Made by a program: the position numbers and the translations under genes. A stretch of DNA of 64,000 nt from Lenzites betulinus (lineage: Eukaryota > Basidiomycota > Agaricomycetes > Polyporales > Polyporaceae): contig JABYQU010000011.1 of the NCBI GenBank assembly GCA_022264855.1, positions 310,001 to 374,000 on the forward strand. The letters are read 5' to 3'. How positions within the stretch are numbered: position 1 is the stretch's first letter; each line of letters opens with the position of its first letter. The notes under the pieces were generated by a model. The model saw only the letters and a program-made list of their open reading frames with translations, was not told the DNA's origin and did not search any database. Positions 32,698-42,935 of this stretch are shown here, in pieces.

Positions 32698-33611
32698 AAA
32701 CCCTCCTCCAGGATGACCTTCACCATCGAGTCCCTCTCAACTGGGTTGGTAACTCCTCTGAGTGCAGTGCGAATTCTGGCTGTTGTGACAGTGCGAGTGT
32801 TCCCGTCTTCGTTGTCCTCTTCTTCGGCTTCTTCCTCGGTTTCGGTCATCCGCATTTTGCGTGCTGGCCGTTTCCCTTTGTTCTTCCTGGTTGGGCAGTG
32901 GCGAGAGAGATGTCCAATTTCATGACAGGTGAAGCATCGTCCTTCCTTGTAGTGTCGGTCTCTTTCTTCGGTAGTCATGTGATCGACATCCATGGCATCA
33001 GGGTCCTTCTCCTTGTGGCTCGAGTAGCGCTTTGGGAAGAATACTGGCTTCTTCGTCGAGTTCTTGTCGTAGGCTTGGCCTAGTCGCCATTGCTGTTCAA
33101 GGCGGGCTGCTTGGGAGTAGAGCGTGTTGGTGGTCGTTGGCATGGTAGCCAATGCAAACATCTTTTCTCTCAAGGGTTTGTTCAGCCCTTGATAGAAAAA
33201 GTCGGCAATGACGTTGAAGTCGTTGATTCTGCATTGACTGATGACATTCTTGAACTCGAGAATATATTCTTCCGCTGTCTTCTTGCCCTGATTGAGGTTC
33301 CGTAGCAGGACTCTGGCGCTGGCGGCCATATCGACGTCTTGGAACGAAGCTTTGAGTGCTTCCTTGAAGGCATTCCAAGTGCCATAGTTGACGGGGTTCT
33401 GAGCTTCTGCATTGGTGATGAAGTCGCTGGCCCATTGTCCTGCCGTTCCTTCGTTCATCAGCATGAGAGCGAATGTTATTTTCTTCTCGTCGGTGTTGAA
33501 CTTGGTTTCGTAGAATTTGAAGTAGAGAGCACATTTCTGGGTCCATCCGATGAGCTCTTCTCGTTTGCCATCAAAGGTCGGCGGCATTTTGAGCTTGACT
33601 TCGTCTGCCAT
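32694..33611 (-). CDS. Chromovirus Gag
   Basis: Capsid-nucleocapsid polyprotein: MADEVKLKMPPTFDGKREEL, retrotrans_gag core (WASDFITNA, AFKEALKASF, EYILEFKNVI) and CCHC knuckle CFTCHEIGHLSRHC. First in-frame ATG is 33611, giving 305 aa. The same frame is open upstream to about 34083 without an ATG and is acidic/Pro-rich, so a longer product from a near-cognate start (for example GTG at 33938) is possible. Ends TTT TGA, overlapping the -1 slippery site. Confidence 0.88.
   Translation of the reverse strand: MADEVKLKMPPTFDGKREELIGWTQKCALYFKFYETKFNTDEKKITFALMLMNEGTAGQWASDFITNAEAQNPVNYGTWNAFKEALKASFQDVDMAASARVLLRNLNQGKKTAEEYILEFKNVISQCRINDFNVIADFFYQGLNKPLREKMFALATMPTTTNTLYSQAARLEQQWRLGQAYDKNSTKKPVFFPKRYSSHKEKDPDAMDVDHMTTEERDRHYKEGRCFTCHEIGHLSRHCPTRKNKGKRPARKMRMTETEEEAEEEDNEDGNTRTVTTARIRTALRGVTNPVERDSMVKVILEEGF
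32697..32703 (-). promoter_or_regulatory. Programmed -1 frameshift heptamer G GGT TTT
   Basis: On the minus strand the gag frame reads GAG GGT TTT TGA. G GGT TTT fits the X XXY YYZ rule and the stop codon follows directly. Slipping back one base joins the protease-pol frame (TTG AGA ACG). A downstream stimulatory structure was not checked. Confidence 0.7.
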
Positions 33612-34164
33612 TCTTTCTGTGATTCTGGGTTGCGGTTGGGGTTCTTCATGGATATGGATAGTGGCTACTGCTTCTGTCAATGCAGGAAGTTCTCCGGTGG
33701 TTCGTGGGGTGGGGGTGTCAAAGCTATGCTGAGATTGCTCTGATTCGCTCTCAGAGTTCTCGGGTTCTGGTTCTCTTGGGACAGGGTCTTCCTGTGCGAT
33801 CTGGTCGAGTGGGGTCGGGTTCGGTGTGACTCTTAGTCTCGGGGCTTCTCTTCTGGTGAAGCGATAGTATCGTTCGTCGTAGTTGGGGTTCTCTGTTCGG
33901 AGTTCGTCGACAGTTACGTCTGTTCGTTCTTGGTTCACATATTTCCACTTATCGTCTCCTACTGGGTAGACTAGGCGTCCTTCGTGGTAGATTAACCCGG
34001 TGCTAGGGTTAAAGGACCAGTCTTCTGATTCGTTCGGGATTGGTTCCGTGTCGATTCGTCGGGTTACCGCTCGCTTTTCAGCAGCGGTTCAGGTTCAGGT
34101 TCGTCGGGTTTCAGCTGGTTGTCTAGATCTTGGTAGATCGACGGGTGGGGAGAGCTCGACCTTA

Positions 34165-34528
34165 TGTTAAGACGATGCCCAGTGGTTCGCTTGTTAGGCT
34201 TTCAGCACAGGGACTTAGATGCTTCACACAGAGGGATCGAGGTTCAGAGGGGAGGTTCGAAGGGCGATAGATAACCAGGTCGAGCTGAGGTTCTCCTCAG
34301 CTCTCCTACTCGTATATATACATGTGAGACACTCTGTAACCATGAGGCACAGCCTGCAGGTAACCACGCCGTAGCCATAAGGTACTGAAACGCGTAGCGG
34401 AAACACACTGTAGCCATGAGGCACTGAAACACGTATCCAAAACACAAGGTATCCACGAGGCAGAGTCCGTGACTGATTCCAGACATAACGTGTGACCAAC
34501 CGTTACTGAAGCACGTACAGTTGTAACA
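34165..34528 (-). repeat. 5' LTR of the gypsy element
   Basis: 364 bp. In element sense begins TGTTACAACTGTACG and ends at 34165. The sequence just inside (minus strand of 34145-34164) is the probable primer site; the tRNA was not identified. Confidence 0.95.
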
Positions 34529-34577
34529 GGTGGTGGGTGGTCGATCAGTGTCCGGAGTCCTACACTTCACTTTTTGG

Positions 34578-34614
34578 GGTTGGTTTCACGGAAAGTCTGG
34601 GCGGTTGCCCCCTG
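34578..34614 (-). repeat. Right terminal inverted repeat of the TIR element
   Basis: Inverted partner of 18883-18919; followed by the AGGGAGGG duplication. Confidence 0.85.
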
Positions 34615-34622
34615 AGGGAGGG

Positions 34623-35463
34623 CGATCTTCAACGGGCGCCTTTCTGAAGTAAGTTGCCTCGCGTTCTCTACTCATCCAGTCCCTCACTTTCCTCCACCGT
34701 CACTCAGCAGACATGTAGGCAGGTGGACAGACCCCCGTGTTCGTTATGAGTGAGTTAATTAGGCAGGGGTAAATGGAATAGAACTGACAGAGATGTGTAG
34801 ACACTGCACCTGAAAGGCAATCAGGCCGGAAAGCACAAATTTAGAATACCACCGCTGCAAAGGTCCATTAATCGACGTATGAAGAGACCTAAATAGCTGA
34901 ATATGTCCGTTAGACCACCGCGCATGTTATTCGAACATGTCTGGGCCCAAAGCCATGCTCAAGGTGATCCTGGACCCGATGGGCGGTCTTCTGTAAGTGT
35001 TTGCGAAATTCAAAATGCTACAGCGTGTCCCAAATGGCGTCAGGTTGACCCACAATCGACATGTTATCCTCCGCTAAATTCACGTCACGCACCCCGCCGC
35101 AAACAACATTATTAAGCTGAGCAGGACACAGGGAGGGGAGGGTAGGTTGTTCCCCGAAGAACTGCAAACATGCTGCAGCGAAGTGGGCTCTGTAGCAATC
35201 AATGACATGATACCGTCGGGCACGGCGATCCCAGCCACGCATCAGGAAACACCAAATCGTCCAGATGGAGACACGTGCCTCCAGCGCTCCGTGGGCCTCC
35301 ATCTAGAGACATGTTCTCCATCCCGTTGACGAACATTCATAATTTGCTTGTTTTCGTCTGTGAATATGAAGTTCTGCTCTTCTGAAGCCTTACCACGATT
35401 TTTTAAAAGGTGAACAAGCGACACGGTGGCGGTGAGTTGCGCAGGCAAGCCATGGGACAGGCT
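34623..35463. other. Spacer between two TIR elements, no supported gene
   Basis: Short open frames on both strands without recognisable domains. Could be remains of an older gene or element. Confidence 0.4.
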
Positions 35464-35493
35464 CCGTAGTCTAGTGCTGCCACGATGTGAGGT

Positions 35494-35600
35494 CACCTTG
35501 AAGCAAGGTGCACATCGCCTTGACGGCATCTCGGCCGGCCTGTTCAAGGTCACATCAAGGTCACCTCAAGGTGACCTTGAGGTCAGTCAAGGTTGTGAGA
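35494..35600. repeat. Left subterminal CAAGGTSACCT repeat cluster
   Basis: At least six copies of caaggt or its complement within about 100 bp, several joined as palindromes (TCACCTCAAGGTGACCTTGA). Candidate transposase-binding sites; mirrored at 38365-38440. Confidence 0.75.
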
Positions 35601-36670
35601 TTCCCAGAGACGCTGAGCGGCCCGAGCCTGTTGGGCACTTCTCTCGCGTGGAGCAGGTCACGTTCACGACGCGACGCGATCATCCCGTCGCGATTGACTC
35701 TCTTCCACCATGCTCATTTCTCTTCCTTCCCGCTCGTTTGCCCCTTCATATTGTCCTCGTGAATAAGCTATCAACCTTTATTTCAACTCTGAACCCTGGA
35801 TGAAGGAATTCCCAACTTGTTTACCTGCTGGAGCACACCCATTTCACTGGCTAGCAGCTTCATTAATGGTAAGTGCACTCCACTGTAGCTACACCAGTCA
35901 ATGCCCTCGTAGTAGTAGTCCGAGACATCAGGAATCAATTTTTTCTATGCAAATTGCACTGAAGGATCCATACATAAAGCCGCGGGGAGCATACAGTTTC
36001 TCAAATTCATCATGTCCACTGATTCCACTGCGAGTACTGTGGTGCGTGCCTTGAATCCGCTCTCTTGTATTTGTTCGCCTCCCTCTCCGCTCGGTGGTGA
36101 ACGTTTGAACCGTCTACACATAGGCAAACATCATCCGGAAGCCCCTTCCCATATCAGTACGCCCAACACTCTCCACATGAGCGATCAGGATATGCTCAGA
36201 CCGGGCCGACTCCTACCAGCTTCGGCACACCATCCAGCGGCACTGTGCAACAACATCCACACAATGATGAGCACAGAATTGGTGGGTGAGAATGGTCTCT
36301 CTAAACAAGATTCATGCCCAGACGCGGGCTTGCACAGAGTGCGGTTATTGACACTTTGCCTTATAGCAGCGGTGATGCACTCAACCGACCAGTAAGGACA
36401 GATGGAAGAGACGGTCGAGAGCCCAGAAGGTCGAGACCGGGCTGCAAAGACGTCTCGCGGAGCGCGAGGAGATGCTAGGCTCGCGTCGGGTGCCCTTACG
36501 GCGGTGCGATACGCAGAGAAGCGCGGAGGGAGGGGAGTGGTAGCGGTCAGGCGGAAGGTAGGCGACGACTCAACTGAGCTGGCGTTCCCGCGGTACGCAG
36601 GAGGGTCGCTTCGTAGCCGGTGTCGGCGTTGCAGAAGGCTCATAACGCAATCGCAACGCTAAACGCTAAT

Positions 36671-36762
36671 CGCAGGGTTCGCAGGGTTCGCAGTTCGCAG
36701 AGTTCGCAGAGTTCGCAGTTCACAGTTCGCAGTTCGCTGTTCGCAGGGTCGTCGCAGGGTTC
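36671..36762 (+). repeat. TTCGCAG minisatellite
   Basis: Tandem degenerate copies of gttcgcag, ttcgcagag and gttcgcagg over about 90 bp. Confidence 0.8.
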
Positions 36763-36933
36763 TTTTTGGGGAAATGAAGTTCTGAGCCAAGGGGAAACTG
36801 GATTGTCACGGCCCGAGGGCGTAGGTATTTACAGGGAGTGTCCGCACGTCCGACGCCATCAGAAAGTCTCTACGGAAGGTCCCTCGCGAAGGGGATCGAG
36901 GCCGCGATGCGCCGGCCGCCAACGCGTAAACAC

Positions 36934-37804
36934 TGATACGCTCCACAGGTGTTCCAGGCCAGAAACCCTTCTTTTCCCCCCTTGCGCGCGCACACCAACC
37001 ACAGCGCGCGCAGAGCCCACTGCACACCTTGGTACCCCCTATGTCGCGCGCGCAGTGCATGTAGCCCATCGCGCACAAGGTCAAGATGCGCGCGGGGCAC
37101 TTCACCACAGCGCGCGCGATGCCTGTCGCTATCCAGAGCCCTCTGCCCTAGCTGCTCGTGCGCACGGGTCCGCTGGGCGCATCAGTGGCGCGCGCACGAG
37201 GCGCGCGAAGAGTCGTATCGCGCGCGGCAAGTGCGCCCGGCGTGCGAGGCATCCCGGGCCCGGTTTCCGCTTATCTTCCGTATGGTAGCACGTGTTTTTG
37301 ATTCAGCCTGCGGGCATTCTTGTACATAGTCATTTCGGGGCATTCGAACCCCCCAGACAATCCACCCCTCACTCTCTCAACTGCTGGGAACATGTCCCTC
37401 GCGCTTCTCGACGTGCAACAGCTTCCCCTTCAAGGCAGGACGACTGGAGACCTCTCCGCTGTGACAGTGTACCGTCAGCTGCGTATACTGCGTCGATTCT
37501 GTTTCTCCTGCGTTTCACTGCGTGCGTACTGCATTGCGAAGCCCCGCGGCTGATTGCGAGCGTTGCGTTATTCCTGCGCGTGTTGCGTTACTGGGCTTAC
37601 CCCCGCGCGAGCCTTTCTCCAGCGCGAGTCCGCGCGCGATCCCGCCTTGTGCGCGAGAGGCATTCCTCCTGCTTGTGCGCGAATAGTACACGGACCGGCC
37701 TACTAGCGAACCTAGGGAGCTCGAGACCTTACTCCCCTTCATCACACACCAAGACGTCCTCTACCCCTCGGCTATCGGCCGTCAGAGCACCTCTTACCGT
37801 ATCA
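36934..37804 (-). mobile_element. Second copy of the 871-bp LTR-like element
   Basis: Inverted relative to 21272-22142 and exactly the same length. By eye the copies differ by roughly a tenth or more of positions. Ends TGATACGC...CCGTATCA. Flanks are acac and acgt, so no clean duplication; it may be an older insertion or one LTR of a truncated element. Confidence 0.7.
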
Positions 37805-38364
37805 ACGTGGAACGTACCCTTGCGCCCCGACGGACCGGCCCATGCCCTCGCGATACCGCGCGATAAGCCGTCCGCACACGGACAAGGCCCCTATGCTGCA
37901 ATGAGCCCTCCGCACGCCGGAGCTCTCGGACTCGCGGAAACCGCGAAAAGAACAGGTCGCGGGCGTTGGCTCGGCGCGGGGCGTATCAGCGGCCTGTCAG
38001 CCGGCACACAATTTGGAGCAATACCGTTTGTGTCCCAGCTCCATCCGCCATCTACCCCCGCTCGATTTATACCCCGTCCCTCACATACGACATGGGTTCC
38101 CACATTAGAAGATGCGACAGGCCTAGTGCTGAACACCGCCCAGAAGACTTGGTAGATATACTTGTGTCCCTCGAGCAGACTTTGGATATGCTTCATATAG
38201 GAAACCTCAACGATCTTGTCATGCTATTCGATGGATCCTGCCCAAGCACACATGTATCTTAGACTATCCAAACTATTCTACAATGCTTAGATACAAGTAC
38301 TTGCAACCCTTCAAGTTGCCTGAGATTCACGAAGTGCGAAATGCGCTGCACCGGATCTCTCACG

Positions 38365-38440
38365 TGATCACCTCAAGGTCACCTTGATCGACCTCAAGGT
38401 ACATCAAGGTATCAACTCCGACACCTTGAGGTCACCTTTA
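38365..38440. repeat. Right subterminal CAAGGTSACCT repeat cluster
   Basis: Same words as the left cluster (acctcaaggtcaccttga, acctcaaggtacatcaaggt) just inside the right terminal repeat. Confidence 0.75.
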
Positions 38441-38469
38441 CCTCACATCGTGGCAGCACTACCGTAGTC

Positions 38470-39099
38470 TTCATTTTGGCACTGATGGAGTCGCCCTGTC
38501 TCCATATGATGGGGGGTGTCTCCAGCGCCTCCATCCAGCCATGCCTTACCATATGAGGCCCATGGTTCACGGAGGCTTTCCTGATGCGGCGTTGGCATGC
38601 ATGACAGGCGGGTCATTGGCGAGGCCTACAGCGAGAAGAGTGGACATGTGGCGAAGTGTGTTGAACGTCTCCCGCACGACTGTCTTCGGATGGCCCTGGA
38701 GTTGGGAAGAACCAGGGCTGCCGAGCTCACAGTGTTTGAGCGCGGTAGTGAGGATCAAGATGTGACGGCGCAGCTCATCGACGTTGGCGCACTCGAAGAT
38801 GTCTTGACTAGAATCTGCACTCTGGGAGTGTCCGCCCCGTGTGTCAGGAGGTGCAGTAGGAGCAGACATAGCCGTAAAGTCCAGATAAAGGTTGGTTGAA
38901 GTGGTAGCTGTAAATAAGAGGACGACGAGCTCAAGGATGGAGATGAATCCTGACGAATCCCGCCTGTTGCCTAAATTGGCAGAGGGCGGGATATTTCCGA
39001 ATCAGGAAGAGGCGCGATCATCCCCCTCCAGGCCAAGTCTATAACGGATCCGCTTTTCTCCTCCCGCCATCATCTTGACCGTGCACATCGTCGCCCACG
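38470..39099. other. Intergenic upstream of FOL1 with one possible small ORF
   Basis: A 100-codon ATG-initiated frame lies on the minus strand (38869-38567), polar, ending at the edge of the second TIR element. No family recognised. The rest is probable FOL1 promoter. Confidence 0.4.
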
Positions 39100-41878
39100 A
39101 TGAGGTAGGAAGCTACGGCTACGCACTTGGATCCAACAAGTTCATACTTCCGTAGCGACTTCATACGGGTCAAGGATATCGCCCTCACCGTCTCCTTCTC
39201 CGATGGGTCGCGGTGGCCGTCGAGCGCGCCCCACGCGCAGCCAGTCATTGTGACATGCAGCATCGCCCACGACGTCCGTCGTGCTGCTGACGGCGACGAT
39301 CTCGCGCACTCCGTCAACTACTCCGCGGTGGCCTCTAACATCAAGGCCGTCGGAGACGCCGAGGTCTTTCCCTCCATCGAAGCCTTTGCAGATCGCATCT
39401 GCGCGACACACTCGACGCGCTTCCCCGGGGCCGGCGCACTCACGCTCAGCATCGCAAGGACAAAGGCGCTACTGTATGGCGCATCGTTCGGCGTCGAATT
39501 CACGAAGCCAAGTCCGGCTGTGGAACCACAGGAGGAAACGTTCTTTCTCCACGACCTCGCTTGTTATGCGGTGCTTGGAATACATCCGCACGAACGCCAA
39601 CGGAAACAGAGCGTACGGATCGACGTCTCCGTGACGAAAAGGAGGTCGCGTGCGGCACCACTCGACTTCCGGACGTTGGAGCAACATATCTTTGACGTAC
39701 GTATATGCACACTTTGTTACTCATGATCATTCTCACGAGTCCACCTAGTACGTCGAAGTCTCCAAGTTCCTGACGGTCGAGTCCTTGACCTCCGAAGTGG
39801 CCAAGTCGACACTTGCCTTCCTTGCAGATGTTTCCGCTCGTATCACTGTACGGATCTCAAAGCCGAGTGCACTCCTCACCGCGGAAGCTTCGGAGCTAGA
39901 GGTGACCCGTACATTTGCTGACATCGGAGCTGGTGTCGCGAATAGCGCCCTCTCCGGTACGACATCCACGTCTTCTAGGGGGCGCGATGTGTGGACGAGT
40001 GCTGGGAGTGCCTCGAGCTCAAAGCCCTCTTCGACCTACCCATCTCTCCCCCACAAGGCCGCGATAGCTATAGGATCCAACATGGGCGACCGGTTCGCCA
40101 ACATAGAATGCGCCCTCCGCCTGTTGGAAGCCCCGGGTGCGGATTTCGAGAACTGGTCCGGGGACCCTCGGGTGGTCGTGGTGGACACCAGTTTCATGTA
40201 CGAGTCTGCTCCGATGTATGTCGCAGAACAGCCTAGGTTCATCAACTGCGCGTGCATAGTGAGCATACAGGCAGCTCTGCTGTGTTGACACAAGTTGACA
40301 ACGTTTGATAGGTGGAGACCAATTTCGAGCCTCGTGAATTGCTGTCCTTCTTGAAGCAAGTAGAAAGCGCTGTCGGGCGGGTCGAATCCTTCAGAAACGG
40401 ACCGCGGGCGATCGATCTCGACATCGTGCTGTATGATTCGCTGGTGATAGATACCCGAGCAGACTCTGCTCGTGGTACGCTCGACAACCTTAGCGGAGAG
40501 CTTCTGATTCCCCACCCACGACACGGAGAAAGAGAGTTCGTGCTACGGCCACTGGCAGAGTACGCGTCCCAGCACCAGTTCACTGACTGGCATATCTGAC
40601 CTCGGTGTGTCTAGTATGATTCCCGACCTTGTTATCCCCTCGACTGGCAAGACCGTCGAAGCGTCTCTGATCGCGCTGATGTCGCGGCCTTCCACCGATC
40701 CCGCGATGTACAAGGTTTTACCGTTCCCTCGCTATCCGCTTCCCCACTACAAGGGTGAAAGACCGCCACACATGACAAAGATTCGCCCAGTTCCACCCAC
40801 GGCAACCTACTGGTCGTTCCCGGTAACGTCGTTTGCCTCGACGAGCAGCAAACCGCCGCCACGAAAGACGTACGTCATGGCAACGCTTAATGCAACACCG
40901 GACTCGTTCTCGGACGGCTCTGCGCATTATAGCTTGCCCGATGCGCTCTCGTACGCAAACGCGGCTGTCGCGGATGGTGCGAATATCATCGACATCGGGG
41001 GATACTCGACGCGCCCGGGCGCCGCGTACGTCTCGCCGGAAGAGGAGTTCTCTCGCGTTGTGCCCGTGGTGCAGGCCATCCGCGGCTTGTGGCAGGACGA
41101 CGCCGTGACGACTCCCGGGGGCAGACTGCCGTCTATTGCTAGGACGGCCGCGACGCTCATCAGTGTGGACACCTTCCGGTGGGAGGTCGCGGAGGAGTCC
41201 GTGCACGCGGGCGCGAATTGCATCAACGACGTGTACGCGTTCAGCGGCGCGGACTGGCCGGCGACGGCGCGATCCGCGGAGCACTTTGCGAAGATGCGCC
41301 AGGTATCGCGCGACCTCGCAGTGCCCGTGATCCTGATGCACTCGCGGGGGCCCGCGTCGGCGAATAAGGACTACTCGCAGTACGACTACGCGGCGGACGA
41401 GCACGGGCGCGGCGCGGTACTGGAGGGCGTACGGCTCGAGCTGGGCGCGAAGGTCGAGGCTGCGGTAAAGGGCCGCGGGGGCATTCGGCGCTGGCTCGCG
41501 ATTGTTGACCCCGGGCTCGGGTTCAGCAAGACGGTGGAGGGGAACGTGGAGGTGCTCCGGGACGCGGGAAGCGTGGTGAGCGCGTACTCGGCGCGCCTGC
41601 GCAGCCTCACGGCGCCGCCACAACGTCCGTTGCGGAACCCTCTGGCGGGGTACCCGCAGCTGATTGGGGCGTCGCGGAAGTCCTTCCTTGGCGCGATCCT
41701 CGAACGGCCGGACGCGGTGGGAAGCTACGAGGGCCGGCAGACGCGACCGGTCGAGCGGGATTTTGCGACCGCTGCGGCGGTGAGTTGTGCGGTGCAGCAG
41801 GGCGCGACGATCGTGAGGGTGCACGACGTCCTGCGTCTTGGGGACGCGGTGAGGTTGAGCTCAGCGCTGTGGTCTTGA
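39100..41878 (+). CDS. FOL1: Trifunctional folate synthesis protein (DHNA-HPPK-DHPS)
   Basis: Catalyses three steps to dihydropteroate: dihydroneopterin aldolase, hydroxymethyl-dihydropterin pyrophosphokinase and dihydropteroate synthase (the sulfonamide target). Exons 39100-39104, 39156-39696, 39749-40258, 40312-40559, 40615-41878; 855 aa. Two FolB-like domains (about 8-250), HPPK from about 285 (AIAIGSNMGDR, FRNGPRAIDLDIVLYDS, IPHPRHGEREFVLRPL), DHPS from about 436 (MATLNATPDSFSDG near 525, IIDIGGYSTRPGA, LIGASRKSFLGAI). The first coding exon is inferred to be only 5 nt (ATGAG), spliced to give MSDFIRVKDIALTVSF; the long frame itself has no suitable ATG. The rest of the model is firm. Confidence 0.92.
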
Positions 41879-42346
41879 ATACTACCACTGTCAAGCCGTC
41901 TCTGGCTTGGGGCTTCGTGGGTTGCGTAAATGTGAACTGCGTTTTGCTGTACACGGAGGCGATCCAGCATATGTACAGTACAACAGAGCAAGAAATAGAT
42001 CTGTGATGGCGCAAGGAAAGGCAGCTTACCAGGGGGAATCAACATGTGAGAAGTATATATATGCGGCTTGTAGCGACGGTGGGCCGTCGGTAGCGGGGTA
42101 TGGAGAACCGGGATATGCATCGGCTGACTAGTTAACCTCTACAAGGAATGCTCTCATTACTGCCAATCTAATCGAAACGCGTTGCAAGTAAACCCTACTA
42201 AGTATTAATGATCAGCCTAGGTCTACCATGTTACAAAATCATCCCAGTCCACGCGTAAGATGATGTATGGCGCAAGATGCACGTAACGGTACAAAGAGGG
42301 CTTGTAGTTAGTAGCTGACATCAGCAGTCATTTCAAGTGATCGACG
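41879..42346. other. Intergenic, FOL1 3' region
   Basis: No gene or repeat recognised. AT-richer than FOL1. Confidence 0.5.
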
Positions 42347-42374
42347 TTAATAGGGGGACAACCGCTGATACTTT

Positions 42375-42935
42375 TCCGGAGACTGAACCGTCCCTCCTTT
42401 TCGGAGACTGAACCAGCTCCGATTCCGGAGACGTCTCCAAAAAGGGGGATCTTTCATTCGTCTCACGCGTATTTTCTGAAAGCTCATAGGGTCTCCGGAA
42501 GAGGAGATACTGTTCCTTGACGAATATTCTCTAAGGCGTCGCCTCTAACGGAGATGTTTGCGTGCACATAGTACATGTCATCAATACTCGGAGATTCAAA
42601 CGTCTCCGATAACGAAGACGTCTCCCAAAACGGGGACGTTCACATCAAATCATTTCCCACACGTGCTGCATGCAATATTCATAGACGTCTCCGTAAATGG
42701 AGACGTCCCGCTATTTTCGATAGACCTCTGAGAGTAAATACGTAGACGTCGGCATAATTGGAGACAACCTCTCAAACGAATTCTCAGCGCCAAGCTTCAG
42801 TGTCTCCGGAAATGGCGACACTTAACATCAAGCGGACCTTAGCGGAGTACTTGGTCGCGTTGGCGCTGTAACGTCTCCGGAAAAGGGGACGTGTCAGGCG
42901 CCGAGGAAGCGTCTCCTAATCGGGGGACACTTCCC
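42375..42935. repeat. Array of GTCTCC...GGAGAC palindromic units
   Basis: About ten degenerate inverted units (acGTCTCCgnaaannGGAGACgt type) spaced roughly 50-70 bp inside the left end, e.g. around 42430, 42600-42640, 42685-42705, 42800-42825, 42870-42890 and 42908-42930. Likely subterminal binding sites. The right end has only the terminal units (45800-45870). Confidence 0.75.

Larger units (their letters stand above)
27178..34528 (-). mobile_element. Ty3/gypsy chromovirus with three extra 3' ORFs
   Basis: 364-bp LTRs (34165-34528 is 5', 27178-27541 is 3' in element sense) with TG...CA ends. The 5-bp duplication GGTGG sits at 27173-27177 and 34529-34533. Four LTR differences by eye. Order on the minus strand: gag, protease, RT, RNase H, integrase, chromodomain, then two small membrane ORFs and a zinc-knuckle ORF, then a polypurine tract (AGAAAGGGGG, complement of 27542-27554). 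pol carries two in-frame TGA codons, so this copy is probably inactive. Confidence 0.93.
18883..34614. mobile_element. TIR DNA transposon (8-bp TSD), host of two LTR elements
   Basis: Ends are perfect 16-bp inverted repeats: CAGGGGGCAACCGCCC at 18883-18898 and its complement at 34599-34614. A further conserved TGAAACCAACC sits 10 nt inside each end. Flanked by an exact 8-bp duplication AGGGAGGG (18875-18882 and 34615-34622). Subtracting the copia and gypsy insertions with their duplications leaves about 1105 bp, too short for a transposase, so it is a non-autonomous copy. CAGGG termini plus 8-bp duplication fit hAT; KDZ-type elements are an alternative. Confidence 0.82.
35472..38461. mobile_element. 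Second TIR DNA transposon, 2990 bp
   Basis: Perfect 22-bp inverted ends: left TAGTGCTGCCACGATGTGAG followed by GT, and its complement at 38440-38461. Exact 8-bp duplication CCGTAGTC at 35464-35471 and 38462-38469. Both ends carry subterminal clusters of CAAGGT/ACCTTG words. TAGTG termini plus 8-bp duplication fit the hAT pattern YARNG. No transposase recognised, so non-autonomous. Contains an 871-bp LTR-like copy (36934-37804). Confidence 0.82.

Noticed and set aside
36671..36762. TTCGCAG repeats considered as a CRISPR-like array
   Set aside because: Units are contiguous with no unique spacers and the host is a eukaryote. It is a minisatellite.
38567..38869. 100-codon minus-strand ORF beside the second TIR element
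   Set aside because: Plausible composition but no domain, no splice context and truncated surroundings. Mentioned only within the intergenic entry.
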